From positions 52,720-116,719 of the forward strand of contig NZ_KB904735.1 of NCBI RefSeq assembly GCF_000380165.1: 64,000 bases of DNA. The letters run 5' to 3'. Numbering within the stretch: position 1 is the stretch's first letter; each line of letters opens with the position of its first letter. The notes under the pieces are model-generated. The model did not search any database. It was not told where the DNA came from and was given only the letters and a program-made list of their open reading frames with translations. The position numbers and the translations under genes are program-made. This DNA comes from Wenjunlia vitaminophila DSM 41686. Its GTDB lineage: Bacteria > Actinomycetota > Actinomycetes > Streptomycetales > Streptomycetaceae. Of the stretch, positions 1 through 9,378 are shown piece by piece.

Positions 1-449
1 TGCTGCCGAGCCTGCGCCGTACGCCGCCCCGGGTCTGCGTCGTGATCGACACCTCCGGGTCGGTGAGCGACGCCGAGTTGGGCAGCGCCCTGCTGGAGGT
101 GGCGGCGATCGCGCGGGCGGTGGGCGGACGGCGCGACCTGGTCTCGGTGGTCTCCTGTGACGCGGCGGCCGGGGTCGCCGTCCCGCTCTGCCGCGCCGAG
201 AGCATCGCGCTGGTCGGCGGCGGGGGGACGGATCTGCGCTCCGGTTTCGCCCAGGCGCTCCGCTGCCGGCCCCTCCCGGACGTGATCGTTGTTCTGACGG
301 ATGGTCAGACTTCATGGCCGTCCACCCAGCCGCCCTGCCGCACCGTCGTCGGTCTGTTCCCCCGTCCCGCCCGTGCCACGGACGAGGAGGACCCCTCCTA
401 CGTCCCGGACGCCCCGCCACCCTGGGCGCACGTCGTCACCATCACCTGA
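1..449 (+). CDS. VWA-like (DUF2201-type) protein, C-terminal part
   Basis: The reading frame is open from the left edge (frame beginning at base 3), so the true start lies outside the window. The visible 148 or so residues form a von Willebrand A-type fold: the MIDAS metal motif DTSGS follows a hydrophobic strand (RVCVVI), GGGGTDLR supplies the second metal-binding threonine loop, and VIVVLTDGQT supplies the third. This layout is typical of the C-terminal half of DUF2201 putative metallopeptidases, which usually sit next to a MoxR-like AAA ATPase; that partner would be off the left edge. The GTG at 42 is internal, because coding signal continues upstream of it. The biochemical role of the family is not established. 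Confidence 0.82.
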   Translation, partial: LPSLRRTPPRVCVVIDTSGSVSDAELGSALLEVAAIARAVGGRRDLVSVVSCDAAAGVAVPLCRAESIALVGGGGTDLRSGFAQALRCRPLPDVIVVLTDGQTSWPSTQPPCRTVVGLFPRPARATDEEDPSYVPDAPPPWAHVVTIT

Positions 450-518
450 GAGGGATTGACGCGGCATCGCCGCCCGTGACGAGCGGCCCGTGACCGTACG
501 CCTGGCCCTCACGTCGCG

Positions 519-1034
519 TCAGGTCGGAAACCCGGAGGGGGCCCGGCCGCAGTGCAGGTAGGCGGTGGTGCCGGTGACGAGGGCTCGGGAGACGGCGTGC
601 AGGCGGCGCACCTTGTGCGGGGGGACCAGGTGCTCCCACTGCTCGGGGGAGGCGAGGCACCAGTCGGTGACCTCACGGCCGTCCACGCGCAGGTGCTGCT
701 CGGCCCACGTCTGGGTGATCTCACCACCGTCGAAGAGGTAGTTGGCCAGCGGGGGCCGGCCGTCGGGCTGCTCGGGCATCCAGTCCATGGCCAACAGCCG
801 CCCCAGGGCCGGATCGATGCCAAGCTCCTCCCTCACCTCGCGCCGGGCGCAGCGCCACGGGTCCTCGCCGCCGTCCAGGGCACCGCCGGGGATCTCCCAG
901 CTACCGCCCTGGTAGGTGGGGCGCACCAGGATGATCCGCTGCTCGCGGTCGTGGAGGATCGCGCCGGCACTCACGATGATCTTCGGCAGGGTGGCGTAGT
1001 ACTGCGCGGGAGGCAGTGGGAGGTCGGCACTCAT
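519..1034 (-). CDS. NUDIX hydrolase
   Basis: This 171-residue protein has a complete NUDIX box (G-x5-E-x7-R-E-V-x-E-E-L-G-I) starting near residue 50 (GGALDGGED). The box binds the metal that activates water for cleavage of a nucleoside diphosphate linked to some other group. The N-terminus (ATLPKIIVSAGAILHD) begins the first strand of the fold. The substrate cannot be read from the sequence; the C-terminal part (residues 80-171) is rich in Trp and His. The gene is convergent with the VWA-like gene, 69 bp apart, and divergent from the transport cluster at 1422. Its ATG at 1034 gives the usual length for the family. Confidence 0.85.
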   Translation of the reverse strand: MSADLPLPPAQYYATLPKIIVSAGAILHDREQRIILVRPTYQGGSWEIPGGALDGGEDPWRCARREVREELGIDPALGRLLAMDWMPEQPDGRPPLANYLFDGGEITQTWAEQHLRVDGREVTDWCLASPEQWEHLVPPHKVRRLHAVSRALVTGTTAYLHCGRAPSGFPT

Positions 1035-1421
1035 GTCCGGTCACGCTAGCGCGCCGTGGTCCGTCGCAGAGGGGGCCGCGCCCGCCGGGGGCGGGGCGCG
1101 GTCCCGGTGCGGGCTTCCACACCCCGTTCGCCGGGGGCCGTCGCGTCCCCCCGGGCCCGCCGGGGCCCGGCGAACGGGCGGAAGGAATTTCTGCCGTCCT
1201 CCGGCCCCCTCCGGCCCCGGCTCCTCATGGAACATCCGCCTTCGTGGGCACCGGAGTTGACCGCCGCCGGTGGGCTCCCACCGGTGGCCCCGCCGCGACC
1301 GCCGCGGGCGCAACGCAGGATTTACCTCGCCGCAACCGTTGCCATACACAGCACCCTGATGCTTACCTGGCAACTGTTGACAGAATCTCCTGACCTTGGA
1401 GAACGCCCATAGGGAGCGCCC
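1035..1421. promoter_or_regulatory. 387-bp divergent intergenic region with promoter and operator candidates
   Basis: No gene is seen here. For the + strand transport cluster there is a TTTACC (1321-1326) and a CATACA (1343-1348) spaced 16 bp, a plausible but weak sigma-70-like promoter. A small perfect inverted repeat, CTGT-TG-ACAG (1374-1383), overlaps a TTGACA, and GCAA-CCG-TTGC lies at 1332-1342. Either could be bound by the cluster's own GntR regulator. The rest of the gap is GC-rich and carries no conserved riboswitch fold that I can recognise. Confidence 0.35.
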
Positions 1422-2318
1422 GTGAGGCTGAGAAAAACCTGTCCGGCCGCCGTCTTCGCGGCCGTTGTCCTGATGGCCGGAACGACGGCCTGCGGCGACT
1501 CCGGAAGGAAGGCCGACGCCAACGCGGAGGTGACCGCCCCGAAGAACCTGGTCACGTCCGGAACACTGACCTACGGGACCGCTGCGACCTTCCCGCCCTT
1601 CGAATCCAAGGCACCCGGGGGTGACCTCGAGGGATTCGACATCGAAATGGTGAACGCCCTGTCGAAGTCCATGGGGTTGCACCCCAAGGCGATGGACATG
1701 GACTTCGACGGCCTCGTCCCCGCGCTGGCCGGCCGCCGGATCGACATCATCAACTCGGCGATGTACATCACCCCGGAACGCGAGGCGAAGGTGGACTTCG
1801 TCCCGTACCTCGTCATAGGCGAGGCGCTGCTGACGCCCTCCGGCAACCCGAAGAACATCCAACGCGTCCCAGAGGACCTTGCGGGCAAGACCGTGGCGGT
1901 CACCCGCGGGGCCATCGGCGAGACGTACATGAAGGAGTTCAACGAGGAGTTGAAGAAGCAGGGCCTGTCAACGATGAAGATCATGACCCTGCCGAACAAC
2001 CAGGACGCGATGCTCGCGGTGAGGTCCGGGCGGGCCGACGCGTTCGACACCTCGACCCCCGGTGCGGCGACCACGATGCAGAAGACCAAGGACTTCACCA
2101 TCGCCGCCACCTTCAAGAACGAGACGAAGATCGGCATCGCCGTCCGCAAGGGCGACTCCGCGACCGCGACCGCCGTCCGTGAGGCGTTGCGCCTGTTCGA
2201 GGAGTCCGGCGGGTACGCGGCGCTGATGGCCAAGTACAAGCTGCCGCAGGAGTCGAGGCTGCTCGGCGCGGACGAGACCGGCGAGCCCCCGTCGCCGGGT
2301 GCGTCGAAGGGTTCCTAG
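1422..2318 (+). CDS. ABC transporter substrate-binding lipoprotein (amino-acid type, family 3)
   Basis: This 298-residue protein has a lipoprotein signal: a basic start, a hydrophobic stretch and the lipobox TTAC at about residue 25, so it should be anchored outside the membrane and capture the solute. The family-3 fold is clear from the YGTAATFPPF opening, the EGFDIEMVNAL segment, FDGLVPALAGRRIDI and the MYITPEREAKVDFVPY block. Family members bind polar amino acids, opines or ectoine-like zwitterions. The GTG start follows a GGGAG ribosome site. It is the first gene of a cluster whose permease begins 1 bp after this gene's stop. The ligand is unknown; the enzymes downstream suggest a nitrogen-rich small molecule. 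Confidence 0.9.
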   Translation: MRLRKTCPAAVFAAVVLMAGTTACGDSGRKADANAEVTAPKNLVTSGTLTYGTAATFPPFESKAPGGDLEGFDIEMVNALSKSMGLHPKAMDMDFDGLVPALAGRRIDIINSAMYITPEREAKVDFVPYLVIGEALLTPSGNPKNIQRVPEDLAGKTVAVTRGAIGETYMKEFNEELKKQGLSTMKIMTLPNNQDAMLAVRSGRADAFDTSTPGAATTMQKTKDFTIAATFKNETKIGIAVRKGDSATATAVREALRLFEESGGYAALMAKYKLPQESRLLGADETGEPPSPGASKGS

Positions 2319-2319
2319 C

Positions 2320-3027
2320 ATGAGCTTCCTGGACAAGGCGCTCTCCGAGCAGTTCTTCTCCGCAGCCGCGCTCACCTTCCAGTTGACCGTGCTGTCGATG
2401 GTCCTCGGGGTCGCGGGTGGAGTGGTGCTCGCGCTGGCCAAGGGCGCCCCCGCACCGCTGCGGTGGCTGGTCGACGGCTACGTGTGGCTGTTCCGCGGCA
2501 CCCCCGTGCTGCTCCAGTTGATCTTCGTCTTCAACGTGCTCCCGCTCTGGGGACTGAACTTCTCGCCGTTCACCTGCGCCGTGATCGCCCTGAGCCTCAA
2601 CGAGATCGCCTACATGGCGGAGATCGTCCGCGGGGGGCTGCTCGGCGTGGACCGCGGCCAGCGCACGGCCGCCCGGATGCTCGGTCTCTCCGAAGCGAAG
2701 ATCCTGCGCTGGGTGGTGCTGCCCCAGGCGGCCCGGCTGGTCCTCCCACCGACCGGCAACCAGTTCATCGGGATGCTGAAGACCTCCGCGCTGGCATCGG
2801 TGGTCAGCGTCCAGGACCTGATGCTGACCGCTCAGCGCCAGGCCGCGGCCGACTTCGACTACACCGGCTCGCTGGTCGCGGCGGCCCTGCACTACCTGGT
2901 GCTCACCACCCTGTTCACGATCGCGCTGCGCCAGGTGGAACGGCGTCTTGACGTCACCCGCCGCGCCGCCTCCCGGCGGTCGCCGGCCCCGGCCAGCACC
3001 GCGCTCCTCGACCCGGCGGCTCGATGA
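2320..3027 (+). CDS. ABC transporter permease (HisMQ type)
   Basis: This is a 235-residue inner-membrane permease with about five hydrophobic segments. It carries the EAA loop of the polar amino-acid group (AARMLGLSEAKILRWVVLPQA, about residues 117-137), which contacts the ATPase, and the conserved FRGTPVLLQL start of the transmembrane domain. I place the start at the ATG at 2320, one base after the binding-protein stop; an in-frame GTG at 2299 would overlap that gene. Only one permease is encoded, so the channel is probably a homodimer, as in several opine and cystine systems. Confidence 0.9.
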   Translation: MSFLDKALSEQFFSAAALTFQLTVLSMVLGVAGGVVLALAKGAPAPLRWLVDGYVWLFRGTPVLLQLIFVFNVLPLWGLNFSPFTCAVIALSLNEIAYMAEIVRGGLLGVDRGQRTAARMLGLSEAKILRWVVLPQAARLVLPPTGNQFIGMLKTSALASVVSVQDLMLTAQRQAAADFDYTGSLVAAALHYLVLTTLFTIALRQVERRLDVTRRAASRRSPAPASTALLDPAAR

Positions 3028-3083
3028 ACCGCCCGCCGTCACCGCCAACGACACCGACACGGGAACCCGGAAGGAACAGCGTC

Positions 3084-3893
<810 letters not shown>

Positions 3894-3897
3894 GGAC

Positions 3898-4764
3898 ATG
3901 ACCAAGACCCCCCCGGAAGAGCCGGCCGCCATCCGCAGCATCCCCGGGCCGGCCCCGGCCCCGTGGAGCCTGCGCAAACAGGACTGGGCCTACCAGCAGT
4001 TGCGCGAGCGCATCCTGACCGGCCGCCTGGCCCCCGGCGAACGGCTCAGTCAGGAGCGCCTCGCCAACGAGCTCGGCATCAGCCGGGGTCCGCTGCGTGA
4101 CGCGCTGTCCCGGCTCGCCGCGGAGATGCTGGTGGTGGACCGCCCGCACCAGAAGTGGACGGTGGCCGAGGTCTCCGTCGCCGACGCCCGGGACATCTAC
4201 AACGGCCGGGCGGCGCTGGAGAGCATGCTCGCGGCTGCCGCCGCCCAGTCCCCCTCCGATGTGCGCGCGGCGCGCTGCACGGAACTCGAGGTGCTGTTGG
4301 AGCGGCAGCGCACCGCCACCTCGCTGGGGGACGTGGCCGAGGTCCGGCTGTGGGACCGGCGGTTCCACGACGGCATCTACGCCCTGGCCGGTATGCCCGC
4401 CTCCCTCGGCGCGCTGGACCACCTGCGGGCGAAGAGCGACCGCTACATCTCCCTGTACCTGTCGGACACCAGTCGGGCCCACACCTCCGCGGACGAGCAC
4501 GCGGACATCCTCGACGCGCTGAGCGCGGGGAACCCGGAGCGGTCAGGGGCGCTCACCAGGACGCACGTGCTGGGCGGGCTGACCCTGTTGACCGGGACGA
4601 TCGGTGACCAACCGGCGACGTTCTCCGACAGTGCCTCGGTGCCCTCCGACGCGCGCACCAGCTTAGGAGCAGCCGCGCGGAACCACCGGACGACGCAGTC
4701 CCGACCCGCCCACGCACCCGATGACGGCGAAGTGCCGCCCCGCGCGGTGCGTCCGAGGAAGTGA
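3898..4764 (+). CDS. GntR-family regulator (FadR/FCD subfamily)
   Basis: This 288-residue transcription factor has a winged-helix domain at residues 22-90 (YQQLRERILTGRLAPGERL, then LANELGISRGPLRDALSRL) followed by an all-helical FCD effector domain (DARDIYNGRAALE onward). FCD proteins sense small carboxylates or amino acids and usually repress the operon they sit in, so the cluster substrate or an intermediate is the likely effector. The ATG at 3898 is 5 bp from the ATPase stop. The last 40 or so residues extend past the FCD fold and contain an in-frame TTA leucine codon (4663-4665), which in Streptomyces would make full translation depend on bldA tRNA. Confidence 0.88.
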   Translation: MTKTPPEEPAAIRSIPGPAPAPWSLRKQDWAYQQLRERILTGRLAPGERLSQERLANELGISRGPLRDALSRLAAEMLVVDRPHQKWTVAEVSVADARDIYNGRAALESMLAAAAAQSPSDVRAARCTELEVLLERQRTATSLGDVAEVRLWDRRFHDGIYALAGMPASLGALDHLRAKSDRYISLYLSDTSRAHTSADEHADILDALSAGNPERSGALTRTHVLGGLTLLTGTIGDQPATFSDSASVPSDARTSLGAAARNHRTTQSRPAHAPDDGEVPPRAVRPRK

Positions 4765-4776
4765 GGAACCTCCACC

Positions 4777-6003
4777 GTGTTCGACCTGCCCGAGGCCATC
4801 CAGCGCCTGTCCATGCCCGAGCTGTCCGGTCAGCTCGGCATGTCGCTGCGCGACGCGGAACGCGCCCTGGAGAACGCTCCCGGCCCCGCGGAGCTCCTGG
4901 ACGCCACCTACGCCGACACCCACCGATTCCCCCCTCCGGCGTGGGCACTGCCCACCTTCGTTGACGCGGCCGGCGGCAGCGGCATGACCTACACGCCGTA
5001 CCGGGGCGACCGGGCCGTCCGCGAGGCCGTGGCGGACAACGTGTCCACCGTCCTGGGGATACCCGCGACCGGGCCCACCGACGTGATCCTCACCCCGGGA
5101 ACCCAGGGGGCGCTGTTCGTGGCGCTCGCTGCCCTGCTGTCGCCGGGTGACCTGGTGCTGCTGCCCGACCCCGACTACCTGTCCACCGAGCGGATGCTGC
5201 GCTACTTCGGCGCCGAGGTGCGCCGGATCCCGATGGTCTGGCCGCACGAGGGCGACACCGGTCGCGGCGCCCGCCCGACGCTGGACCTCGACGCGCTGGA
5301 ACGGGCAGCCGCCGAGCGACCCAGGCTCATGGTGTTCTCCCACCCCAACAACCCGACCGGCGCCGTCTACGACGAGGGAACGATCACGGCGATCGCCGAC
5401 CTCGCACGTCGGTTTGACTTCGCGGTCATCGCCGACGAGCTGTACTGCCGGCTGGTCTATGACGGAGAAACGTTTCATCACATCGCCGCGCTCGAGGGCA
5501 TGGCCGAGCGGACGGTGACCCTGCTCGGTCCGTCCAAGACCGAGTCGCTCTCCGGGTACCGGCTCGGTGTCGCCGTCGGCCCCCGCCCCCTGGTCGATGC
5601 CATGGAGGACGTCCAGTCCTGCACCGCGCTGCGCGCCCCTTCCTACGCCCAGCACCTGCTGGCGCGGTGGATCGCCGAGGACGGCACCTTCCTCGAGCGG
5701 CGGCTGAGGGAGTACCAGGCCCTACGCGACACCACGGTGAAGAAGCTCAACGACTCCTCGCTGTTCCGGGTGAACGCCAGCTACGGCACCGCCTACGTCT
5801 TCCCCGAGGTCCTGACCGCGGCCAGCGACCAGGAGGTGGCCCTCGCCCTGAAGGAGAAGGCCGGCGTGGTGGTCAACCCCGGCTACCAGTTCGGCCCCGC
5901 GGGCACCGGGCGGATGCGACTGTGCTTCGCCCAGGACGAGGCCGTCTGGGACGCCGCCCTCGACCGGATCATCGACGTCGTGGGCGCTCTGGGGCCGGCG
6001 TGA
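4777..6003 (+). CDS. PLP-dependent aminotransferase, class I/II
   Basis: This 408-residue fold-type I aminotransferase is complete. It has TYTPYRG near residue 71, the HPNNPTG motif (about 189-195), the cofactor-binding ADELY (about 219-223), the Schiff-base lysine K254 in GPSKTESLSGYRLG, and an arginine shortly after that anchors the substrate carboxylate. It should transfer an amino group between an amino acid and a 2-oxo acid in the cytoplasm. In this cluster it probably acts on an intermediate released by the M20 or M24 enzymes. GTG start, 12 bp after the regulator stop. The amino donor and acceptor are unknown. Confidence 0.88.
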   Translation: MFDLPEAIQRLSMPELSGQLGMSLRDAERALENAPGPAELLDATYADTHRFPPPAWALPTFVDAAGGSGMTYTPYRGDRAVREAVADNVSTVLGIPATGPTDVILTPGTQGALFVALAALLSPGDLVLLPDPDYLSTERMLRYFGAEVRRIPMVWPHEGDTGRGARPTLDLDALERAAAERPRLMVFSHPNNPTGAVYDEGTITAIADLARRFDFAVIADELYCRLVYDGETFHHIAALEGMAERTVTLLGPSKTESLSGYRLGVAVGPRPLVDAMEDVQSCTALRAPSYAQHLLARWIAEDGTFLERRLREYQALRDTTVKKLNDSSLFRVNASYGTAYVFPEVLTAASDQEVALALKEKAGVVVNPGYQFGPAGTGRMRLCFAQDEAVWDAALDRIIDVVGALGPA

Positions 6004-7223
6004 CCGGCACCGCGGCGGTCGTGACGCAGGCCGCGTACGGCGTCGTCGGCCTCCCGTTGCGCCGCCGGCTGCGGCACACCACCGCGGACACCGGCGAACT
6101 CACCGTGGTGCTGCTGCGCCTCACCCTGGCCACCGGGCACGTGGGGTGGGCGGAGACCAGGGGCAACGGTGAGTACGCCACCCACCACACCACCGGCGAC
6201 ATCGTCGCCGCCCTGGCCGGCCTGCCACCCGTCACCGACCCGGTGTGGGGCGCCCCGTCCGCCCTCGCCGACGCCCTCGCCGAGCGGTGTCCACCCGCCG
6301 CCATGCTGCTGGACGTCGCCACCCGCGACGCCGAGGCCCGCTCCCGCGGGCTTCCGCTCTGGGCGACCCTGCCCGGTGCCGGCCCGCCGGGAGGGCGGGG
6401 CCCGCGGTCGCTGGCGACGCACGCCCAGATCGGCTTCGGCACCGCGGAGGAAGCCGGAGTGCTGGCGGCCGAGGCAGCCCGTGCGGGCTTCGGCCGGATC
6501 AAGATCCGGGTCGGTGGCCGACCGGAGGAGGACCGGGCCCGGGTGACCCTCGCACGGCGGGCCGTGGACCGAGCGGTCGGTGCCGGCGTGGTGGCCATCG
6601 CCGTGGACGCCAACGGCGGCTGGGACCCGGCCACCGCGATCAGCGCCACGGCCTGGCTCGCCGACCAGGGCGTGGCCTGGCTGGAACAGCCCACCCCACC
6701 GGACGACCCCGCCGCGCTGGCCGCGGTGCGCTCCGTGGCCCGAGTGCCCGTCTGGGCCGACGAATCGGTGCGCGGCGCCTCCGACGTGCACGCTCTCGCC
6801 GCCCTCGGGGCCGTGGACGGCGTCCACCTGAAACTGGAGAAGACCGGGACCGTCGGCGCGCTGACCGCCGCCGTGGCGGCGGCCCGCGGCCACGGCCTGG
6901 ACGTGGGGCTCGGCCAGATGGACTGCGGCCGGCTGGGCTGCGCCACCACCACGCACCTGGCGGCGGGACTCGGGACCGCCGTGGCCGAACTCTGGGGCTG
7001 CGCCAACGTCGCCCGCGACGTCACCGAGGGCCTGGAGCTGCGTGCCGGCGCCGTCGGCCTCCCGCGGGGGCCCGGCCTCGGGGTGCGCGTCACCCTCCAC
7101 CCCGCGGAACTCACCCCTCTGGGGCAGCACTCCCGCTCCGGCGCGCGGCGCCAGGGACCCTGGTCCGGCGGGGGACCCGCCGGCGCGGGCACACCCGCAC
7201 CCGAAGGCAAGGAACTGGTATGA
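6000..7223 (+). CDS. Enolase-superfamily enzyme (muconate-lactonizing/epimerase type)
   Basis: This 407-residue protein is a TIM-barrel enolase-superfamily member. The metal ligands are D203 (VDAN), E229 (LEQP) and D254 (ADES). The catalytic bases appear as K168-x-R170 (IKIR) and K278 (HLKLEKTG), so the usual KxK has become KxR. Such enzymes abstract the proton next to a carboxylate to racemise, epimerise or eliminate; dipeptide epimerases and N-acyl amino acid racemases are close in organisation. The GTG start overlaps the aminotransferase stop as GTGA, which implies translational coupling. The residues after about 380 are low-complexity and atypical. Confidence 0.85.
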   Translation: MTGTAAVVTQAAYGVVGLPLRRRLRHTTADTGELTVVLLRLTLATGHVGWAETRGNGEYATHHTTGDIVAALAGLPPVTDPVWGAPSALADALAERCPPAAMLLDVATRDAEARSRGLPLWATLPGAGPPGGRGPRSLATHAQIGFGTAEEAGVLAAEAARAGFGRIKIRVGGRPEEDRARVTLARRAVDRAVGAGVVAIAVDANGGWDPATAISATAWLADQGVAWLEQPTPPDDPAALAAVRSVARVPVWADESVRGASDVHALAALGAVDGVHLKLEKTGTVGALTAAVAAARGHGLDVGLGQMDCGRLGCATTTHLAAGLGTAVAELWGCANVARDVTEGLELRAGAVGLPRGPGLGVRVTLHPAELTPLGQHSRSGARRQGPWSGGGPAGAGTPAPEGKELV

Positions 7224-8443
7224 GCAGCAGCATCACCGCCCCGGTCACCGCCTCCGGCGGCGCACCCGACAGCACCGTCCTGGACCTGCTCACCGCCATG
7301 GTGGCGTGCGACTCCACGACCCCCACCGGCGAGGAGGAGAGCACCGCCGAGCTGCTCGCCGAGCGGCTGTCCGAGGCGGGGTTCGAGGTGGAGACCGAAC
7401 GCCTGGGGCCGGGCCGGGTCAACCTCACCGCACGCCACCGCTTCGCCCCGACCGGTCCTTCGGTGATGCTCAACTCCCACCTGGACGTGGTCCCCGCGGG
7501 CAGCGGCTGGACCAGCCCGCCGTTCCGACCGACGCTGCGCGACGGACGGCTGTACGGGCGCGGGGCCGCCGACGCCAAGGGCCCCCTCGCGGCCATGGCC
7601 TGCGCCGCGATCGACCTGGTCCGCGGCCCGGACCGGGACCGGCTGCACGGGGAGGTGGTGTTCTCCGCCGTCTCCCAGGAGGAGGGCGACTCCGCCGGTG
7701 CCCGTCACCTGGTGCCCCGGCTCCGGCGGGACGGACGGCTGCCCGACGCGGTCATCGTGGGCGAGCCCACCGGGATGCGCCTGCTGACCGCCCACAAGGG
7801 TTCGGTCCGGCCGGTGATCGAGGTCGTCGGGGTGGCCGCGCACGCCGCCAACCCCGGGGCCGGCGTGAACGCGGTGACCGCCGCGGGCCTCCTGCTCGAC
7901 CGGCTCGGGGAGTACGCCGCCGGTCTCGCCGCCCACGGCCACCCCCTGCTCGGCGCACCCACCTGCACCCCGGTGTTCATCGCCGGCGGCGAGGCCCCGA
8001 ACGCGGTGCCCGAGCGGTGCCGGATCACCCTGGACCGGCGGATGGTCCCGGGCGAGACCCCGCAGTCGGTGCTGGCCACGATCGACGCGGTGCTCGCCGA
8101 CTTCAACACCGGGGGACACGGGGCGCACGCCTCCGTCGTGGAGTGCGCCCCGAGCACCGGCGGGCCCTCCGAGACCCCGCAGGACCACCCGTTCGTCCAG
8201 CTCTGCCAGCGGGCCCTGGCCGCCGCGGGAGCCGACGACGCCCTCGGCGGCCTCACCGTCAACTGCGACATGACGCACTTCAGGGCCGCGGGCGTGCCCG
8301 CGCTGGTGTGCGGACCCGGCCGCCTCGAGGTGATGCACGCGCTCGACGAGCACATCGTCGTCAGCGAGCTCGAACAGGCCGTTGACCAGTACCGCGCCAT
8401 CCTCCTCGAGGCGCTGGACGGCGGGAGCCCGCGATGGGTCTGA
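7220..8443 (+). CDS. M20-family metallo-amidohydrolase (ArgE/DapE/CPG2 type)
   Basis: This 407-residue zinc enzyme has HLDVVP (first metal site, with H and D), GAADAKG (bridging Asp), the SQEEGDSAG glutamates, the GEPTG ligand and the distal histidine in MHALDEH. A dimerisation domain is inserted about midway. Family members hydrolyse N-acyl or peptide bonds, for example N-acetyl, N-succinyl or N-carbamoyl amino acids. Here it is a good candidate to deacylate the product of the M24-fold enzyme. AAGGAA lies before the ATG at 7220, which overlaps the previous stop by 4 bp (ATGA). Confidence 0.88.
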   Translation: MSSSITAPVTASGGAPDSTVLDLLTAMVACDSTTPTGEEESTAELLAERLSEAGFEVETERLGPGRVNLTARHRFAPTGPSVMLNSHLDVVPAGSGWTSPPFRPTLRDGRLYGRGAADAKGPLAAMACAAIDLVRGPDRDRLHGEVVFSAVSQEEGDSAGARHLVPRLRRDGRLPDAVIVGEPTGMRLLTAHKGSVRPVIEVVGVAAHAANPGAGVNAVTAAGLLLDRLGEYAAGLAAHGHPLLGAPTCTPVFIAGGEAPNAVPERCRITLDRRMVPGETPQSVLATIDAVLADFNTGGHGAHASVVECAPSTGGPSETPQDHPFVQLCQRALAAAGADDALGGLTVNCDMTHFRAAGVPALVCGPGRLEVMHALDEHIVVSELEQAVDQYRAILLEALDGGSPRWV

Positions 8444-9378
8444 GGATCGCTCTGGGCCAGGCCGCCAGTGTCCCCGGCGACCTCACCACCAACGTGGCCA
8501 CCGCGGTGCGGCTGGTGACCGAGGCCGCCCGTGCGGGCGCCCGCCTGCTTGCCCTGCCCGAGCTGTTCGCCTGCGGCTACGACCCCGCGGCCATCGCGGC
8601 GGGCCGGCCCGGCTACGTGCTGGACGCACCCGCCGCCGACGGGCGGTGGCCCGCCGGCTCCGTGCTCGCCCCACTGGCCGAGGCGGCGGACCGCCACGGG
8701 ATGTGGGTGCTCCTCGGGGCCGCGCTCGTCACCGCGGACGACCCGGTCGGCGGCGAACCGGGCGGGACCGACCACCTGCCGGACCGTCGCGGAACACCTG
8801 CCCGACCGCAGAACGCCGTGCTGGTGTTCGACCCCACCGGCCGCATCCGGGGCCGTTACGCCAAGGCCCACCTGTGGGGGCCGGAACGGACGGCGTTCAC
8901 CCCGGGAGCGGAGCTGGTGATGGTCGAGGACGGCGGGGTCTCGGTGGGGATCGGCATCTGCTACGACGCCGGTTTCCCCGAGCTGACCCGCGCCTACGCC
9001 CGTGCCGGCGCGCACGCGGTGCTGTTCAGCTCGGCGTTCGCCGAAGGCCCCACCGCCTACCGGTACCACGTCTACCACCCGGCGCGAGCGGTGGAGAACA
9101 CGGTCTACACGCTGGCGGTCAACGCCGTCGGGGACCTCGCCGGCGACCACTACTTCGGATGCAGCTCCGCCTGGCACCCGGACGGCCGCCCGCTGGTCAC
9201 GCACCCGGGTGGCACGGGGGTCGTCGTCGCGGACATCGTCCCCGAGGAGGTGGACCGGGTCCGGGGTGCCCTGCGCTACCTCGCCGAACTGCGCACCGAC
9301 ATGTTCGCCCCCGGGCCGCCGGCGCCGCTCACCCGTATCCGCACCACAGCCGTCACCATGACAGGAGCAGCACAGTGA
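8434..9378 (+). CDS. Carbon-nitrogen hydrolase (nitrilase superfamily)
   Basis: This 314-residue protein has the Glu-Lys-Cys triad of the superfamily: E43 (LPELFACGY), K144 (YAKAHLWGPE) and C176 (GIGICYDAGFPE). These enzymes hydrolyse amides, carbamoyl groups or nitriles through a thioester. A second glutamate within ERTAFTPG is also conserved. Overlap with the M20 gene is 10 bp. Within the cluster it could release ammonia from an amide or carbamoyl group of the imported compound. An insertion with GGEPGGTDHLPDRRG (around residues 107-120) looks lineage-specific. It is classed as an amidase rather than a true nitrilase by context only. Confidence 0.87.
   Translation: MGLRIALGQAASVPGDLTTNVATAVRLVTEAARAGARLLALPELFACGYDPAAIAAGRPGYVLDAPAADGRWPAGSVLAPLAEAADRHGMWVLLGAALVTADDPVGGEPGGTDHLPDRRGTPARPQNAVLVFDPTGRIRGRYAKAHLWGPERTAFTPGAELVMVEDGGVSVGIGICYDAGFPELTRAYARAGAHAVLFSSAFAEGPTAYRYHVYHPARAVENTVYTLAVNAVGDLAGDHYFGCSSAWHPDGRPLVTHPGGTGVVVADIVPEEVDRVRGALRYLAELRTDMFAPGPPAPLTRIRTTAVTMTGAAQ

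Noticed and set aside
1035..1421. Riboswitch upstream of the transport cluster
   Set aside because: I could not find a conserved aptamer core; only short palindromes and a weak promoter are supported.
5883..8353. Very long minus-strand ORFs opposite the catabolic genes
   Set aside because: They are high-GC shadow frames: Gly/Arg/Ala-rich, without domains, and opposite genes with clear motifs and catalytic residues.
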